Below are positions 31,027 through 39,257 of a stretch of DNA of 64,000 nucleotides, piece after piece (the stretch's first letter is position 1; every line of letters starts with the position of its first letter). A program made the position numbers and the translations under genes. Source of the DNA: Arthrobacter glacialis (GTDB lineage Bacteria > Actinomycetota > Actinomycetes > Actinomycetales > Micrococcaceae); contig NZ_PPXC01000008.1 in the NCBI RefSeq assembly GCF_002909445.1, forward strand, positions 62,001 through 126,000, written 5' to 3'. The notes below the pieces were generated by a model. That model was not told where the DNA came from. It saw only the letters and a program-made list of their open reading frames with translations, and did no database searches.

Positions 31027-31754
31027 CAGTAAACGATTCGTTCAGGAGCAGCGTAGAAAGCCACCATCTCACAGCGGTCAGCCGGGGCAGATACAGCAGG
31101 CGGACAGTTGACGACGATGCTGACGGGCGCGGTGTATTTGTTGTCCCCCGACGTTGTGTGCTCCTCGACACTCAAGGTCACGGCACACACGTGCATGCCC
31201 ACCCACGGTGGAGGTTGTTGGACATATTGTGCCAGCTGCTCGTCGCACGATGAGTTCGCAGGCTGTGCAGTTCGATATCCTTTCGCTCCAGTCAAGGACG
31301 CATAGGCCGCCGCATTGGTTCCTGTGGCTTCGAACTGCTGCGCGAAGATGGTCAGGGGGTTTGAATCATCCGGCAACACATGCCACCAGCTGCGAAGCCT
31401 CCCGTACGTCTCCGAATACGTGGCCGTTCGCGTATCCCATGTGTAGATGGTGCGGGCAGCTATGTTGGCAAGCTGCCGAAAGTCCAGGGTTGAAGGTTCG
31501 CCAGCTGGCGCAGCCGATTGATCCGCAGGTGAGCTTGTCATGGTCGGCGGTTCCACCGCCGTCGCTTTAGCCGTGGGGCTTGCGACCGCAGCCGTAACCG
31601 CAGACTCCGGGGTACTTGCAACAGGGCCGACCTCCGGGGGCCGGATTGAGAGCACCGCGGCAATCCCAGCGACGACTACGGCAGCGACCAGTAGCAGGAT
31701 CCACGGCCGGCGTCGGCCTGTCCCGTCCCTATGCGCCAGCCATGTCGATTTCAT
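31026..31754 (-). CDS. Membrane-anchored protein, possibly of a conjugation module
   Basis: A protein of about 242 residues with one N-terminal membrane helix (ILLLVAAVVVAGIAAVLSI), a Thr/Ala/Pro linker and an external domain from about residue 95 (RQLANIAARTIYTWDTRTAT, NPLTIFAQQFEATG) with cysteines in SSCDEQ, MHVCAV, VNCPP and RCEMV. I choose ATG 31754, which follows GAGGTGTGACC; a GTG at 31760 is possible. Its last base is shared with the start of the NlpC/P60 gene, so the two are translated together. The layout resembles small accessory proteins of actinobacterial integrative elements, but the family is not recognised. Confidence 0.55.
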   Translation of the reverse strand: MKSTWLAHRDGTGRRRPWILLLVAAVVVAGIAAVLSIRPPEVGPVASTPESAVTAAVASPTAKATAVEPPTMTSSPADQSAAPAGEPSTLDFRQLANIAARTIYTWDTRTATYSETYGRLRSWWHVLPDDSNPLTIFAQQFEATGTNAAAYASLTGAKGYRTAQPANSSCDEQLAQYVQQPPPWVGMHVCAVTLSVEEHTTSGDNKYTAPVSIVVNCPPAVSAPADRCEMVAFYAAPERIVY

Positions 31755-31779
31755 GGTCACACCTCATTTGCTTGAGGAG

Positions 31780-32529
31780 CTAGGCCTTGGACACGGCGTG
31801 GACCGCCGAGCTGCCTGCCGTTTTGATGACAGCACCCTCAATCCCTGTCCCTGCCCGCAAAATTTCCTCGGCTGCCTGGACGAGGCTGCGCACTAGGCCG
31901 ACCTGCACCTTGACGTAGCGCACACTGACTCCGACCTCCTGTGCGACCTCGGCGACCGCCGCAGCGCGTGCCTTGCCCAGTACTGCCGGCAGGACGATGC
32001 GCTCTGCGATGAGTCGAAGCATCGGATTTGAAAGCGATGCAACTGTAGCCCTACGCAGTGATGCCAGGTCAACAACCCGATGCGGATCGACATCCAGGAC
32101 CCGACTCGCCGTCAGAGCCATCTGGCGGACCACGAAAACGGACTGCCAGCGCATACCTGCGGACACATCAGCGTTGGTTGCCGTGAATTGCGCCTTCCCG
32201 TCAGAAAGACTGGCAACGGCCAGATCCCATGTGCGCTCGGGCACGTGTGCCTTGACGAACTGCAAAACCTCCGTGGCCCAGACATGATTGGTGACTTGGT
32301 CATCGAGGCGCGTCAGCTGGACATCAATCTGGCTCTGAAAGCCGGACTCGCCTTGGTCCAGCAATGGCAGAGTCGATCTGGCAAAGGTGCGCCGAATGTG
32401 ATCAGCGCACAGATTACAAGCGATCCCCTGAACCCAGGCATCAAACTTCACTCCGGGAAATGCCTGATAGCTGCCGTTCACCGTTCCCTCCCACGCAGCA
32501 ACACGGATGTCCTGCAGGACGTCATTCAC
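31780..32529 (-). CDS. RNA polymerase sigma factor-like protein, main part
   Basis: A 249-residue protein. Its start (NDVLQDIRVAAWE, then FDAWVQGIACNLCADHIRR) matches sigma-70 region 2.2 to 2.4, and the C-terminal third has a helix-turn-helix-like segment (AAVAEVAQEVGVSVRYVKVQ). The middle is longer than in ECF sigma factors. The GTG start at 32529 overlaps the stop of the preceding small frame by GTGA, and that small frame ends in what looks like region 2.1, so the gene is either split by a frameshift or made as two coupled polypeptides. It could direct transcription of the element's transfer genes. Confidence 0.6.
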   Translation of the reverse strand: MNDVLQDIRVAAWEGTVNGSYQAFPGVKFDAWVQGIACNLCADHIRRTFARSTLPLLDQGESGFQSQIDVQLTRLDDQVTNHVWATEVLQFVKAHVPERTWDLAVASLSDGKAQFTATNADVSAGMRWQSVFVVRQMALTASRVLDVDPHRVVDLASLRRATVASLSNPMLRLIAERIVLPAVLGKARAAAVAEVAQEVGVSVRYVKVQVGLVRSLVQAAEEILRAGTGIEGAVIKTAGSSAVHAVSKA

Positions 32530-32700
32530 GTCTTGGAAAACCCAAACCGGGCCAGGTGAATCTTCACATAGGGACGAACTCCCTCAACAGCCCTCATCAG
32601 CTGATCGATAGGGATATCGGGTTCCGGCGGGCGGGCAAGGGACTGATCGACCGCCCCGTCGATAGGTACTTCACATGCTTCGCTGGTCCAAGGACCCATG
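32526..32700 (-). CDS. Possible N-terminal part of the sigma-like gene
   Basis: A frame of about 57 codons from ATG 32700 to TGA 32526. Its end (LMRAVEGVRPYVKIHLARFG then FSKT) looks like sigma region 2.1, which normally runs directly into the D-V-x-Q-D segment that begins the next frame. The two overlap by four bases. This suggests one ancestral gene with a one-base change, or translational coupling or frameshifting. The start is uncertain; the frame is open up to 32855. Confidence 0.45.
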
Positions 32701-32951
32701 ATGATCACCGCTTCATGCGTTGACTGAATATCAAGCGCGACGTCGTCAGACGTTGTGCAGAAGATCTTGGGGACACCGTTGGTGGCGGCAGGATCGTTCC
32801 GGCATATGCCGGGCCCCATGGGTCGGTGCGAAATCAACGATTGCGGGTGACCCACTTCAAAAGGTAATAAGACTAGTGTCCAAGCATCAAAGAGATATTG
32901 TCAAGGGGCGTCACTCTTACCCTGTGGACAACTTTGAGGCAGAATGAAGCT

Positions 32952-33281
32952 ATGCCCCGAATTACGCATCCGATAGGCCCGGATTGGCCACACGAAGTCG
33001 AGCTGGCGGTCGCCACCTTTGGCAATCGAGCGCGCACCGAGATCATCCGCTATCTATTGGAAAACGGGCCGAACCCGCGCGGCGAAATCGTGGCCAACGT
33101 TGGAGCCAGCGAGGCAAGCGTCGCCAAGCACCTGATACTCCTTGAAGAAGCCGGGGCTGTCAGTGCAGACGTCGAACCAGGGCGCAGGCACGGTCGCGCG
33201 CCGAGGTATTCAGTTAACCCTGACCGCGTCAAGGCCCTTCTGGAGGCCCACCTTCGGTATTTGACTGAGCCGACTCGCTAG
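32952..33281 (+). CDS. ArsR-like winged helix regulator
   Basis: A 109-residue DNA-binding protein with one winged helix-turn-helix: TFGNRARTEIIRYLLENGPN (helices 1 and 2), then VGASEASVAKHLILLEEAGA with recognition helix SVAKHL, and the wing GRRHGRAPRYSVNPDR. The ATG at 32952 aligns with the family start. The 3' end overlaps the convergent gene at 33229 by about 53 bases. It has no cysteine metal site. It probably regulates the neighbouring element genes. Confidence 0.75.
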   Translation: MPRITHPIGPDWPHEVELAVATFGNRARTEIIRYLLENGPNPRGEIVANVGASEASVAKHLILLEEAGAVSADVEPGRRHGRAPRYSVNPDRVKALLEAHLRYLTEPTR

Positions 33282-33729
33282 CACCATCAGCTGTTGCGGT
33301 CATGCCGTGCTTCAGAAAATCAGTAATGGCATCGAGCGTTTCCGGTGCAACGTCGGCAAGTGTGCGCGCGGCAAAGGCCTGCACTCGCGACACCCTCAGG
33401 GCCTTAACAAATTCAAGCCTTGCTTCAATGCTTCTGGGAAGCACGTCGGAGCCCAAGTCCAGCAAATACGACGAATCAACATCGAACAACTCACAGATTG
33501 CAGTCAAAACCTTCCTATCGGTGACCAGCGCCCTTGTCCCGTCCTTCATATAGAACCAACGGGCACGGGACATGCTCACGCCCCGTTCAGCCAATCGATC
33601 TTGGACCTCACGGAAAGTCACGTCATAGCCACGTTTTTCTGCAGCAGCATCTAGAAGTAGGTTCAGGCGCCTAGAAAGGGCTAGCTGAGGCGATGGCTGG
33701 TCTTGCAGATTGCCGCTTCCAGCGCTCAT
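33229..33729 (-). CDS. Helix-turn-helix protein resembling EspR
   Basis: A 166-residue protein with an N-terminal XRE-like helix-turn-helix (LSRRLNLLLDAAAEKRGYDV, EVQDRLAERGVSMSRARWFY, LTAICELFDVDSSYLLD) and a C-terminal helical domain (ALRVSRVQAFAARTLADVAP). The spacing resembles EspR, the nucleoid-associated regulator of mycobacteria, in which the degenerate HTH and a C-terminal dimer domain allow long-range looping. The similarity is judged by pattern only. Its 3' end overlaps the convergent ArsR-like gene. The start is ATG 33729. Confidence 0.6.
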   Translation of the reverse strand: MSAGSGNLQDQPSPQLALSRRLNLLLDAAAEKRGYDVTFREVQDRLAERGVSMSRARWFYMKDGTRALVTDRKVLTAICELFDVDSSYLLDLGSDVLPRSIEARLEFVKALRVSRVQAFAARTLADVAPETLDAITDFLKHGMTATADGASESAQSNTEGGPPEGP

Positions 33730-33793
33730 GCCAGGCTCCTCACGATAATGGCGTCGGCTCGCCGACTATCCCATGCCGAATCGTCGCGTCCAC

Positions 33794-34108
33794 TCAAGTA
33801 TTGTCCGCGCCTTCCAACCCCGCAAGACAACGCTGAATCGCATTATCCAACTCGGGCAGGAGGACGGTCTCTGCGCTGGGCTCTAGCCACGGCAACCCGT
33901 GAGGAGCACCCGAACTGGCAGCAAAAGCACGAAGCCCCTCCTGGTTGAGCAATTGGTTCCGATCAAGATGGAAGCAAACTTCCGCGAGTACATTACGAAG
34001 CGCAGTGAGAAATTCGATTTGTTCCTGCGGATCCCTTGCCCAATAGCGGTTTCCTCGCATCGATTCCGCAGCGCTGACAAAAGCTTCGACCTGAGGATGC
34101 TGGGTCAT
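33794..34108 (-). CDS. Hypothetical helical protein
   Basis: A 104-residue protein from ATG 34108, which has GGAAGG about 8 bases upstream. It has no signal peptide or membrane segment. It is mostly helical with a Trp- and Leu-rich C-terminal stretch (GLPWLEPSAETVLLPELDNA). I do not recognise it. It lies between the EspR-like gene and the small winged-helix gene at 34274 and is probably part of the integrative element's control region. Confidence 0.5.
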   Translation of the reverse strand: MTQHPQVEAFVSAAESMRGNRYWARDPQEQIEFLTALRNVLAEVCFHLDRNQLLNQEGLRAFAASSGAPHGLPWLEPSAETVLLPELDNAIQRCLAGLEGADNT

Positions 34109-34273
34109 GTGATCAACCTTCCATCTGAATTTGTCGGAAACGCCGCGCCACGGCGGCGACTTACACGAAGTCATAGGGATTTGGGGCATTTACACCATGA
34201 CCGAGTGAGAGTAAGTTTTGCAGAGTAGACGGGTATATTCCGTCCTGCAGGTAGCCTTCTGGGAGTGTTTTCC

Positions 34274-34543
34274 ATGGAACCCTCAATCTTGATGAACCTG
34301 CCCCGAAGCCGCATCTTACATATGCTGGTTACTCATGGTCCTGCCCCGGCCCCTGACATATCTGACGCACTGTCCCTTTCAGCCGCCACGGTCAATCGGG
34401 AACTTGAACAGCTAACGAGAGCTGGGTTCGTCAGCGCCAGTGTGGCAATTCCTGGTAATTTCGACTCAATATATGCCTCCGATGCACCCCAAATATTCCA
34501 GGAAATGACGCGGGTGTGCCAGTTTTTAGGATTGGAGCTCTGA
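34274..34543 (+). CDS. Small winged-helix DNA-binding protein
   Basis: An 89-residue protein with one winged helix: LPRSRILHMLVTHGPAPAPD, then SLSAATVNRELEQLTRAGFV. It resembles MarR- or ArsR-type domains without extra dimer helices. ATG 34274 has GGGAG about 8 bases upstream. With the ArsR-like and EspR-like genes it makes three small regulators within 1.5 kb, a density usual for the control region of an integrative element or prophage. Confidence 0.6.
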   Translation: MEPSILMNLPRSRILHMLVTHGPAPAPDISDALSLSAATVNRELEQLTRAGFVSASVAIPGNFDSIYASDAPQIFQEMTRVCQFLGLEL

Positions 34544-34662
34544 ACAGAACCGGCTCCATCACCCCTCGGTCATGGACTAAGTTGCTTTCCCGACTATGAG
34601 TAGTTACCTAGTCACACTTGCCGATGCTTGAATGTTGGCAATACCGAAGGGAAGGCACCGCG

Positions 34663-34878
34663 ATGACCGACTACACGGAGCACGACAGTCAAACCGATTC
34701 GACTGTCACACAGTTGCTCTCCCCCAGTGAAATCTGCCACGAACTGCAGATTCCGCTGCAGACCTTCTACCAGTGGAGAGCCAAGGGCATTGGGCCACAC
34801 GCCTACCGGATTGGAAGGCACCTGCGCGTAAGCCGGACAGATTTCCAGGCATGGCTCCTACTTCGATCGGATCCGTAA
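34663..34878 (+). CDS. Excisionase-like MerR-type helix-turn-helix protein
   Basis: A 71-residue protein with a compact winged helix of the excisionase/AlpA type: LLSPSEICHELQIPLQTFYQ, W-R-A-K-G-I-G-P and YRIGRHLRVSRTDFQAWL. Such proteins bend DNA at attachment sites and control the direction of integrase action. ATG 34663 follows GAAGGGAAGG. It lies about 1.6 kb from the tyrosine integrase, on the opposite strand, with another small HTH protein between. A good candidate for the element's excisionase. Confidence 0.7.
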   Translation: MTDYTEHDSQTDSTVTQLLSPSEICHELQIPLQTFYQWRAKGIGPHAYRIGRHLRVSRTDFQAWLLLRSDP

Positions 34879-35094
34879 ATTCCGTAACCGGTAAGAAACG
34901 ATCATGGCTAGGTGCACCCGTTGCATCACCGTGCCCATTGGGTGAAGAGGACCGCCAGCCGGTCGGGTCATGGTGACTGAGGGTCCTTCGAGCACGAAGC
35001 CTCAGAGAATCGAATATGTCGCCACAAAGAGCTGGCCATTCCAGGGACTGCGTCAGCACACCAGCCAACTACACGCGAGAGGATAGCCAACGCC

Positions 35095-35334
35095 ATGCAG
35101 CGCGAATTCTACGAACCAGAGCAGGCCGCAGAGCTACTCCACTGTTCCGAAGCATGGCTTCGGACTGGCGCCGCCAATTGCGAATTCCCCCATCTGACAT
35201 GGGGCAAAGGGAAGATTGTCTTCACCGACGAACACCTAGAAGAAATCGCCAGTCTCCGCGAGGTAAGAGCTCATCCGGTAGGTAGCAACATTCGCAGAAC
35301 ACTTGGCACGCGAGCCAAGGGACAAACGACCTAA
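35095..35334 (+). CDS. Small helix-turn-helix protein
   Basis: A 79-residue protein starting YEPEQAAELLHCSEAWLRTG, which matches the first helices of MerR/excisionase-like domains, then KIVFTDEHLEEIASL, similar to the end of that fold. The ATG at 35095 is the only good start. It converges with the integrase gene with a gap of about 45 bases. It may be a second directionality or copy-control factor of the integrative element. Confidence 0.55.
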   Translation: MQREFYEPEQAAELLHCSEAWLRTGAANCEFPHLTWGKGKIVFTDEHLEEIASLREVRAHPVGSNIRRTLGTRAKGQTT

Positions 35335-35379
35335 ATCGGAAAATAGCTTCGATCCCTCCCGCCGCACGGCTGCTCGTTC

Positions 35380-36510
35380 CTATCCTCCCCAGATTCTCGC
35401 GGACCGTTGTACGGACTCTGCTCCGTCTTGGAGCGCCTGAGGCATGAGATGCCCGTAGACCTCCTCCGTGGTCCGTGTGGAGGCGTGTCCAAGCCTCCTG
35501 GAAATGGTGAATAGCGAAACTCCGTCCTGGATCAGCCACGAAGCGTGCGTGTGCCTCAGGTCGTGAATTCGGGGCGTCTTCTTGAGTCCAGCCGCTTGAG
35601 CACCTTTGACAGTGGGAACCCAGCACTTCTGCCAGTAGATGCTGTGCGCAATTCGCCCTCCCGTACCTGTCGTGAAAAGCAGGTCACTCCCCTGCCGGCT
35701 GGCTACCAGCGGAATCAATATCTCTACCAGCATTGGAGCCAAGGAAACCGTTCGCTTGCCTGCACCAGTTTTCGTCGGGCCAACATAGAATTCGTTGTTT
35801 CCGTCTCGCTTCCACGCCTTAGTGATCCTCACTGTGGCCGGCTTGGCCAGTAGATCCACATCGGCAACGGTCACGGCGGTGGCCTCACCAAACCTTGTGC
35901 CAGTCATAACGAGAAATTGGGTAAAGTCCTTGTACCGCTCGGGCATAAGCGCCAAGATCTGGGAAAACTCGGCATGGGTTAGGAACCTGGCATCATCTTC
36001 AACCCTATCCCCCGATGGCAGCTCCACTCCCCTGCATGGATTGTCCGGCCGGTATTTCAGCAGCACCGCACGTTCCATGGAGGCAAAGATCAGCGAGTGG
36101 TTGTTTCGGATTGTTTTGGCAGTCTTGCCCCTTTTCTGCATTCCACGGACCCACCCAGTAATCTGCCGCATGTCGAGTTCATCAATCAGGATTGCTCCTA
36201 GCACCGGCTTAATATGCAGATCCAACATGGTCTGATAGGTGCGCAAAGTGCCGGAGGCCGGACGGACCAACAAATCGATGTGTTCTTGGATAACTTCTGC
36301 AACAGTCAAGACTTTGCGTCTACTGGACTCCATTGCTTTCTGGGCAATACCAAACGATTGGCCATTCCTGTCCAGGAACTCCTTCAGCAACTTCGCGTCA
36401 ACCTCGGAGACAAAAGTGACGCTTTGTTGTTGGGCCACATCGGGGTCCCGCCACCTCACCTGAAAGGAGGTGGTTCCAGACTTCGACCGGCGCTGAACAA
36501 CACTTGCCAT
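35380..36510 (-). CDS. int: Tyrosine recombinase (phage/ICE-type integrase)
   Basis: A 376-residue integrase. An arm-binding-like N-terminus (TTSFQVRWRDPDVAQQQS) is followed by the SAM-like core-binding domain (residues about 70 to 155) and the catalytic domain with R206 (TGTRFGEA), K247, H316-x-x-R319 (IHDLRHTHAS), H342 (LGHAS) and the nucleophile Y352 (EEVYGHL). All are present. It catalyses site-specific integration and excision. The gene starts 88 bases from the 3' end of a tRNA-Leu gene, the classic position for an integrase whose attachment site is that tRNA. Two 11-bp direct repeats lie between them. Confidence 0.92.
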   Translation of the reverse strand: MASVVQRRSKSGTTSFQVRWRDPDVAQQQSVTFVSEVDAKLLKEFLDRNGQSFGIAQKAMESSRRKVLTVAEVIQEHIDLLVRPASGTLRTYQTMLDLHIKPVLGAILIDELDMRQITGWVRGMQKRGKTAKTIRNNHSLIFASMERAVLLKYRPDNPCRGVELPSGDRVEDDARFLTHAEFSQILALMPERYKDFTQFLVMTGTRFGEATAVTVADVDLLAKPATVRITKAWKRDGNNEFYVGPTKTGAGKRTVSLAPMLVEILIPLVASRQGSDLLFTTGTGGRIAHSIYWQKCWVPTVKGAQAAGLKKTPRIHDLRHTHASWLIQDGVSLFTISRRLGHASTRTTEEVYGHLMPQALQDGAESVQRSARIWGG

Positions 36511-36529
36511 GCACTAAATTTTACGCCTG

Positions 36530-36561
36530 TGGGAACACTTTTGGGTTTTTTGGGAACACTT
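36530..36561. repeat. Direct repeats before the integrase gene
   Basis: TGGGAACACTT occurs at 36530 to 36540 and again at 36551 to 36561, 21 bases apart (two helical turns). Between the integrase start and the tRNA end, such repeats are likely arm-type integrase binding sites or part of the attachment site. Confidence 0.6.
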
Positions 36562-36569
36562 AAACACGT

Positions 36570-36593
36570 AAACCCCCTGTGACCAGGGGGTTT
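36570..36593 (-). terminator. Hairpin after the tRNA-Leu gene
   Basis: AAACCCCCT at 36570 to 36578 pairs with AGGGGGTTT at 36585 to 36593 around a six-base loop. On the minus strand it lies just after the tRNA 3' end and would terminate its transcript. Confidence 0.6.
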
Positions 36594-36597
36594 AGCG

Positions 36598-36678
36598 TGC
36601 CCAAGGTGGGATTCGAACCCACACACCTTTCGATACTGCATTTTGAGTGCAGCGCGTCTGCCGTTCCGCCACTTGGGC
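36598..36678 (-). tRNA. tRNA-Leu (anticodon CAA)
   Basis: On the minus strand the acceptor stem GCCCAAG pairs with CTTGGGC, followed by discriminator A. The D-arm begins TGGCGGAAC, the anticodon arm is CTGCA-CTCAAAA-TGCAG with CAA, a class II variable arm follows, and the T-arm is GTGGG-TTCGAAT-CCCAC. CCA is not encoded. Its 3' half next to the integrase is probably the integration site. Confidence 0.95.
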
Positions 36679-36857
36679 CTTAGCAAAAGCGTCCATACGA
36701 ACACTGTTACGAAGATCACATACCGGTTCTTGAATCGCTTCCGAACCAGTGCGCGCAACTACTCTACATGGAGATAGGCTGTTTTGTAGAACCAAGGCCA
36801 GCTTTGGGGTAAATATTTGCTAAATGTGGTGTAACTCACCCCTTCTAAGGAGTTTTT

Positions 36858-37460
36858 GTGTCTGAACAGACGGAAACCAAACCCACCACCCCCGCACGCC
36901 GCGTCATTGTTGCCGAAGACGAGACCCTGATCCGCCTCGACATCATGGAAATCCTTCGCGGCGAAGGCTACGACGTGGTCGGCGAAGCTGACAACGGCGA
37001 GAAGGCAGTGGAGCTCGCCAAGGAACTCAAGCCCGACCTGGTCCTCATGGACGTCAAAATGCCTGTCATGGACGGCATCACGGCCGCTGAGATCATCGTC
37101 AAGGCCCGCATTGCCCCAGTGGTCCTGCTGACGGCCTTCAGCCAGAAGGAACTGGTGGAGCGTGCCCGCGACGCCGGCGCCATGGCCTACGTGGTCAAGC
37201 CCTTCACCCCCGCAGACCTCCTCCCCGCCCTGGAGATCGCCCTTTCCCGCCACGAGGAGATCAAGGCGCTTGAGGACGAGGTTTCCGACCTCCAGGAGCA
37301 GTTCGCCACCCGCAAGCTTGTGGAGCGCGCTAAGAGCCTCCTGACCACCAAGATGGGCCTCACCGAGCCTGAGGCCTTCCGATGGATTCAGAAGACCTCC
37401 ATGGACCGCAGGTTGAGCATGCGTGAGGTCGCCGAGACCATCATCAACCAGGTCAACTAG
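36858..37460 (+). CDS. pdtaR: ANTAR-domain response regulator (PdtaR type)
   Basis: A 200-residue regulator: a receiver domain with VIVAEDETLIR, phospho-acceptor D in LVLMDVKMPVMDG and lysine in YVVKPFTPAD, a coiled linker (residues about 135 to 155), and a C-terminal ANTAR RNA-binding domain (VERAKSLLTTKMGLTEPEAF, then TSMDRRLSMREVAE). ANTAR proteins bind paired hexaloop hairpins in mRNA and stop transcription termination. Single-copy homologues next to pyk are typical of Actinobacteria. GTG 36858 has AAGGAG five bases upstream. A shared hairpin terminator separates it from the convergent pyk. Confidence 0.88.
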   Translation: MSEQTETKPTTPARRVIVAEDETLIRLDIMEILRGEGYDVVGEADNGEKAVELAKELKPDLVLMDVKMPVMDGITAAEIIVKARIAPVVLLTAFSQKELVERARDAGAMAYVVKPFTPADLLPALEIALSRHEEIKALEDEVSDLQEQFATRKLVERAKSLLTTKMGLTEPEAFRWIQKTSMDRRLSMREVAETIINQVN

Positions 37461-37618
37461 TCCCCACGCCCTCCCACTGCTCGCAGGCTCGCAGCGGGGC
37501 CCTCGGGCGCGTGGGCCCAAGCTCGACCACCGCAGACAAGCTCGACCAACGTTCGACGGCGGCACCCACCACATGGTGAGTGCCGCCGTCGCGCTTTAAC
37601 TTGGGTTAAACAAACAAA

Positions 37619-37665
37619 GCGCCCTGCCAGCTGAGAAACTCTACAGTTTCCAGCGAGCAGGGCGC
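37619..37665. terminator. Bidirectional terminator between pdtaR and pyk
   Basis: GCGCCCTG and CAGGGCGC pair at the base and GAAACT-CTAC-AGTTTC forms the top of one long hairpin between the two convergent genes. It likely stops transcription from both sides. Confidence 0.7.
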
Positions 37666-37698
37666 CCCGCGTGAAGCAAAATCAGTCAAAGACGGGGT

Positions 37699-39189
37699 TT
37701 AGCCCTCAGTGGGCCAGGGACCAATCTTTTCCTTGTTGATGCGAACACCGGATTCGCTCTTGCCCAGGTCGGCGAGGTCGCCCACCTTGTGAACCTTGAC
37801 CAGGTTGGTGGAGCCAGCCTGTCCGGGAGGGGAACCGGCTGCAATGACAACCAGGTCTCCCTCTTCAACCAAGCCCTTGGCCAACAGGGTGTGGTCAACC
37901 TGCTCGGTCATGGCGTCGGTGTGGGCAACAGTGGGAACCAACACGGGCTCAATGCCCCAGGTCAGTGCCAGCTCGTTGCGAACCTGCACTTCAGGAGTGA
38001 AGGCGAAGACCTGCTTCTTCGGGCGCAGGCGTGACAAACGGCGGGCCGAGTCACCTGACTGCGTGAAGGTGGCAATAAACTTGGCGTCGAGCTGATCGGC
38101 GATCTGCACGGCAGCAGCGGTGATGACGCCACCGCGGGTCTTGGGCTCGGATCCCAGCTTCGGGATCAGCTTCATGCCGGCTTCCTCTTCGGCGGCCTCA
38201 ATGATGCGGGCCATGACCTTGACGGTCTCGATGGGGAACTTGCCAACGCTGGTCTCGCCGGAGAGCATGACTGCATCCGCGCCGTCGAGCACGGCATTGG
38301 CACAGTCGGAAGCCTCAGCGCGCGTGGGGCGCGGGTTGTCGATCATGGATTCGAGCACCTGGGTGGCCACGATGACGGGCTTGGCCCAGCGGCGAGCCAT
38401 TTCAACGCACTTCTTCTGTACCAGCGGCACATCTTCCAGCGGCAATTCAACACCCAGGTCGCCACGGGCAACCATGATGGCGTCAAATGCGTCAACAATG
38501 GCTTCCAGGTTGGCAACAGCCTGCGGCTTCTCAATCTTGGCGATGACCGGCACGCGGCGGCCAGCTTCATCCATGATCTCGTGAACACGGGTGATGTCAG
38601 CAGCATCGCGCACAAAGGAAAGCGCAATCAAATCTGCACCGCAGGCCAGGGCCCAGCGCAGATCGTCCTCATCCTTTTCGCTCAAGGCGGGGACGTTCAC
38701 AGCAACGCCGGGCAGGTTGATGCCCTTGTTGTTGGAGACCTTGCCCGGAACGGTGACAATGGTGACAACCTTCACGGAGTCAACAGCTGTGGCCTGAACC
38801 GAAACCTTGCCGTCGTCGATCAGCATGATGTCGCCAACGTTGACGTCCTCGGTGAGGGACTTCAACGTGGTGGAGCAGATGTCCTTGGTGCCCGGAACAT
38901 CTTCGGTGGTGATGGTGAAAACATCGCCCACGGCAAGGTCATAGCCCTCGCCGTTGGCAAAACGACCCAAGCGGATCTTGGGTCCCTGCAGGTCAGCCAT
39001 GATGGCAACCGGCTTGTTCAAGGAAGCAGCGGCCTTACGAACGTTGTCGTACGTGTTCTGGTGCACGGTGTAATCGCCGTGGCTCATGTTCATCCGGGCT
39101 ACGTTGACGCCCGCCTCCAGAACCGCAAGTGTGTTTTCATAGCTGGCAATAGCCGGCCCGAAAGTCGCAACAATTTTTGCGCGTCTCAA
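37699..39189 (-). CDS. pyk: Pyruvate kinase
   Basis: A 496-residue enzyme of normal length that makes pyruvate and ATP from phosphoenolpyruvate and ADP. The N-terminal (beta/alpha)8 barrel has KIVATFGPA and ARMNMSHGDY, the B domain spans about residues 75 to 165, then the active-site lysine and metal ligands appear in VIAKIEKPQAV and MVARGDLGVELP. The C-terminal allosteric domain follows from about residue 350 (GGVITAAAVQIADQL). The start is TTG 39189, with GAGGTAGG upstream. It faces pdtaR. Confidence 0.95.
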   Translation of the reverse strand: MRRAKIVATFGPAIASYENTLAVLEAGVNVARMNMSHGDYTVHQNTYDNVRKAAASLNKPVAIMADLQGPKIRLGRFANGEGYDLAVGDVFTITTEDVPGTKDICSTTLKSLTEDVNVGDIMLIDDGKVSVQATAVDSVKVVTIVTVPGKVSNNKGINLPGVAVNVPALSEKDEDDLRWALACGADLIALSFVRDAADITRVHEIMDEAGRRVPVIAKIEKPQAVANLEAIVDAFDAIMVARGDLGVELPLEDVPLVQKKCVEMARRWAKPVIVATQVLESMIDNPRPTRAEASDCANAVLDGADAVMLSGETSVGKFPIETVKVMARIIEAAEEEAGMKLIPKLGSEPKTRGGVITAAAVQIADQLDAKFIATFTQSGDSARRLSRLRPKKQVFAFTPEVQVRNELALTWGIEPVLVPTVAHTDAMTEQVDHTLLAKGLVEEGDLVVIAAGSPPGQAGSTNLVKVHKVGDLADLGKSESGVRINKEKIGPWPTEG

Positions 39190-39257
39190 TGTACCTACCT
39201 CGTGTGTGGTTAACAGTAGAAATCTGTGGTGCCCGGAACCAGCCTATCGCTTTGCCA

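Noticed and set aside
36598-36678. A second copy of the tRNA-Leu 3' end as the left attachment site inside the window
   Set aside because: I looked for the segment around TTCGAATCCCACCTTGGGC in the left half and found no convincing match; the left end probably lies outside.
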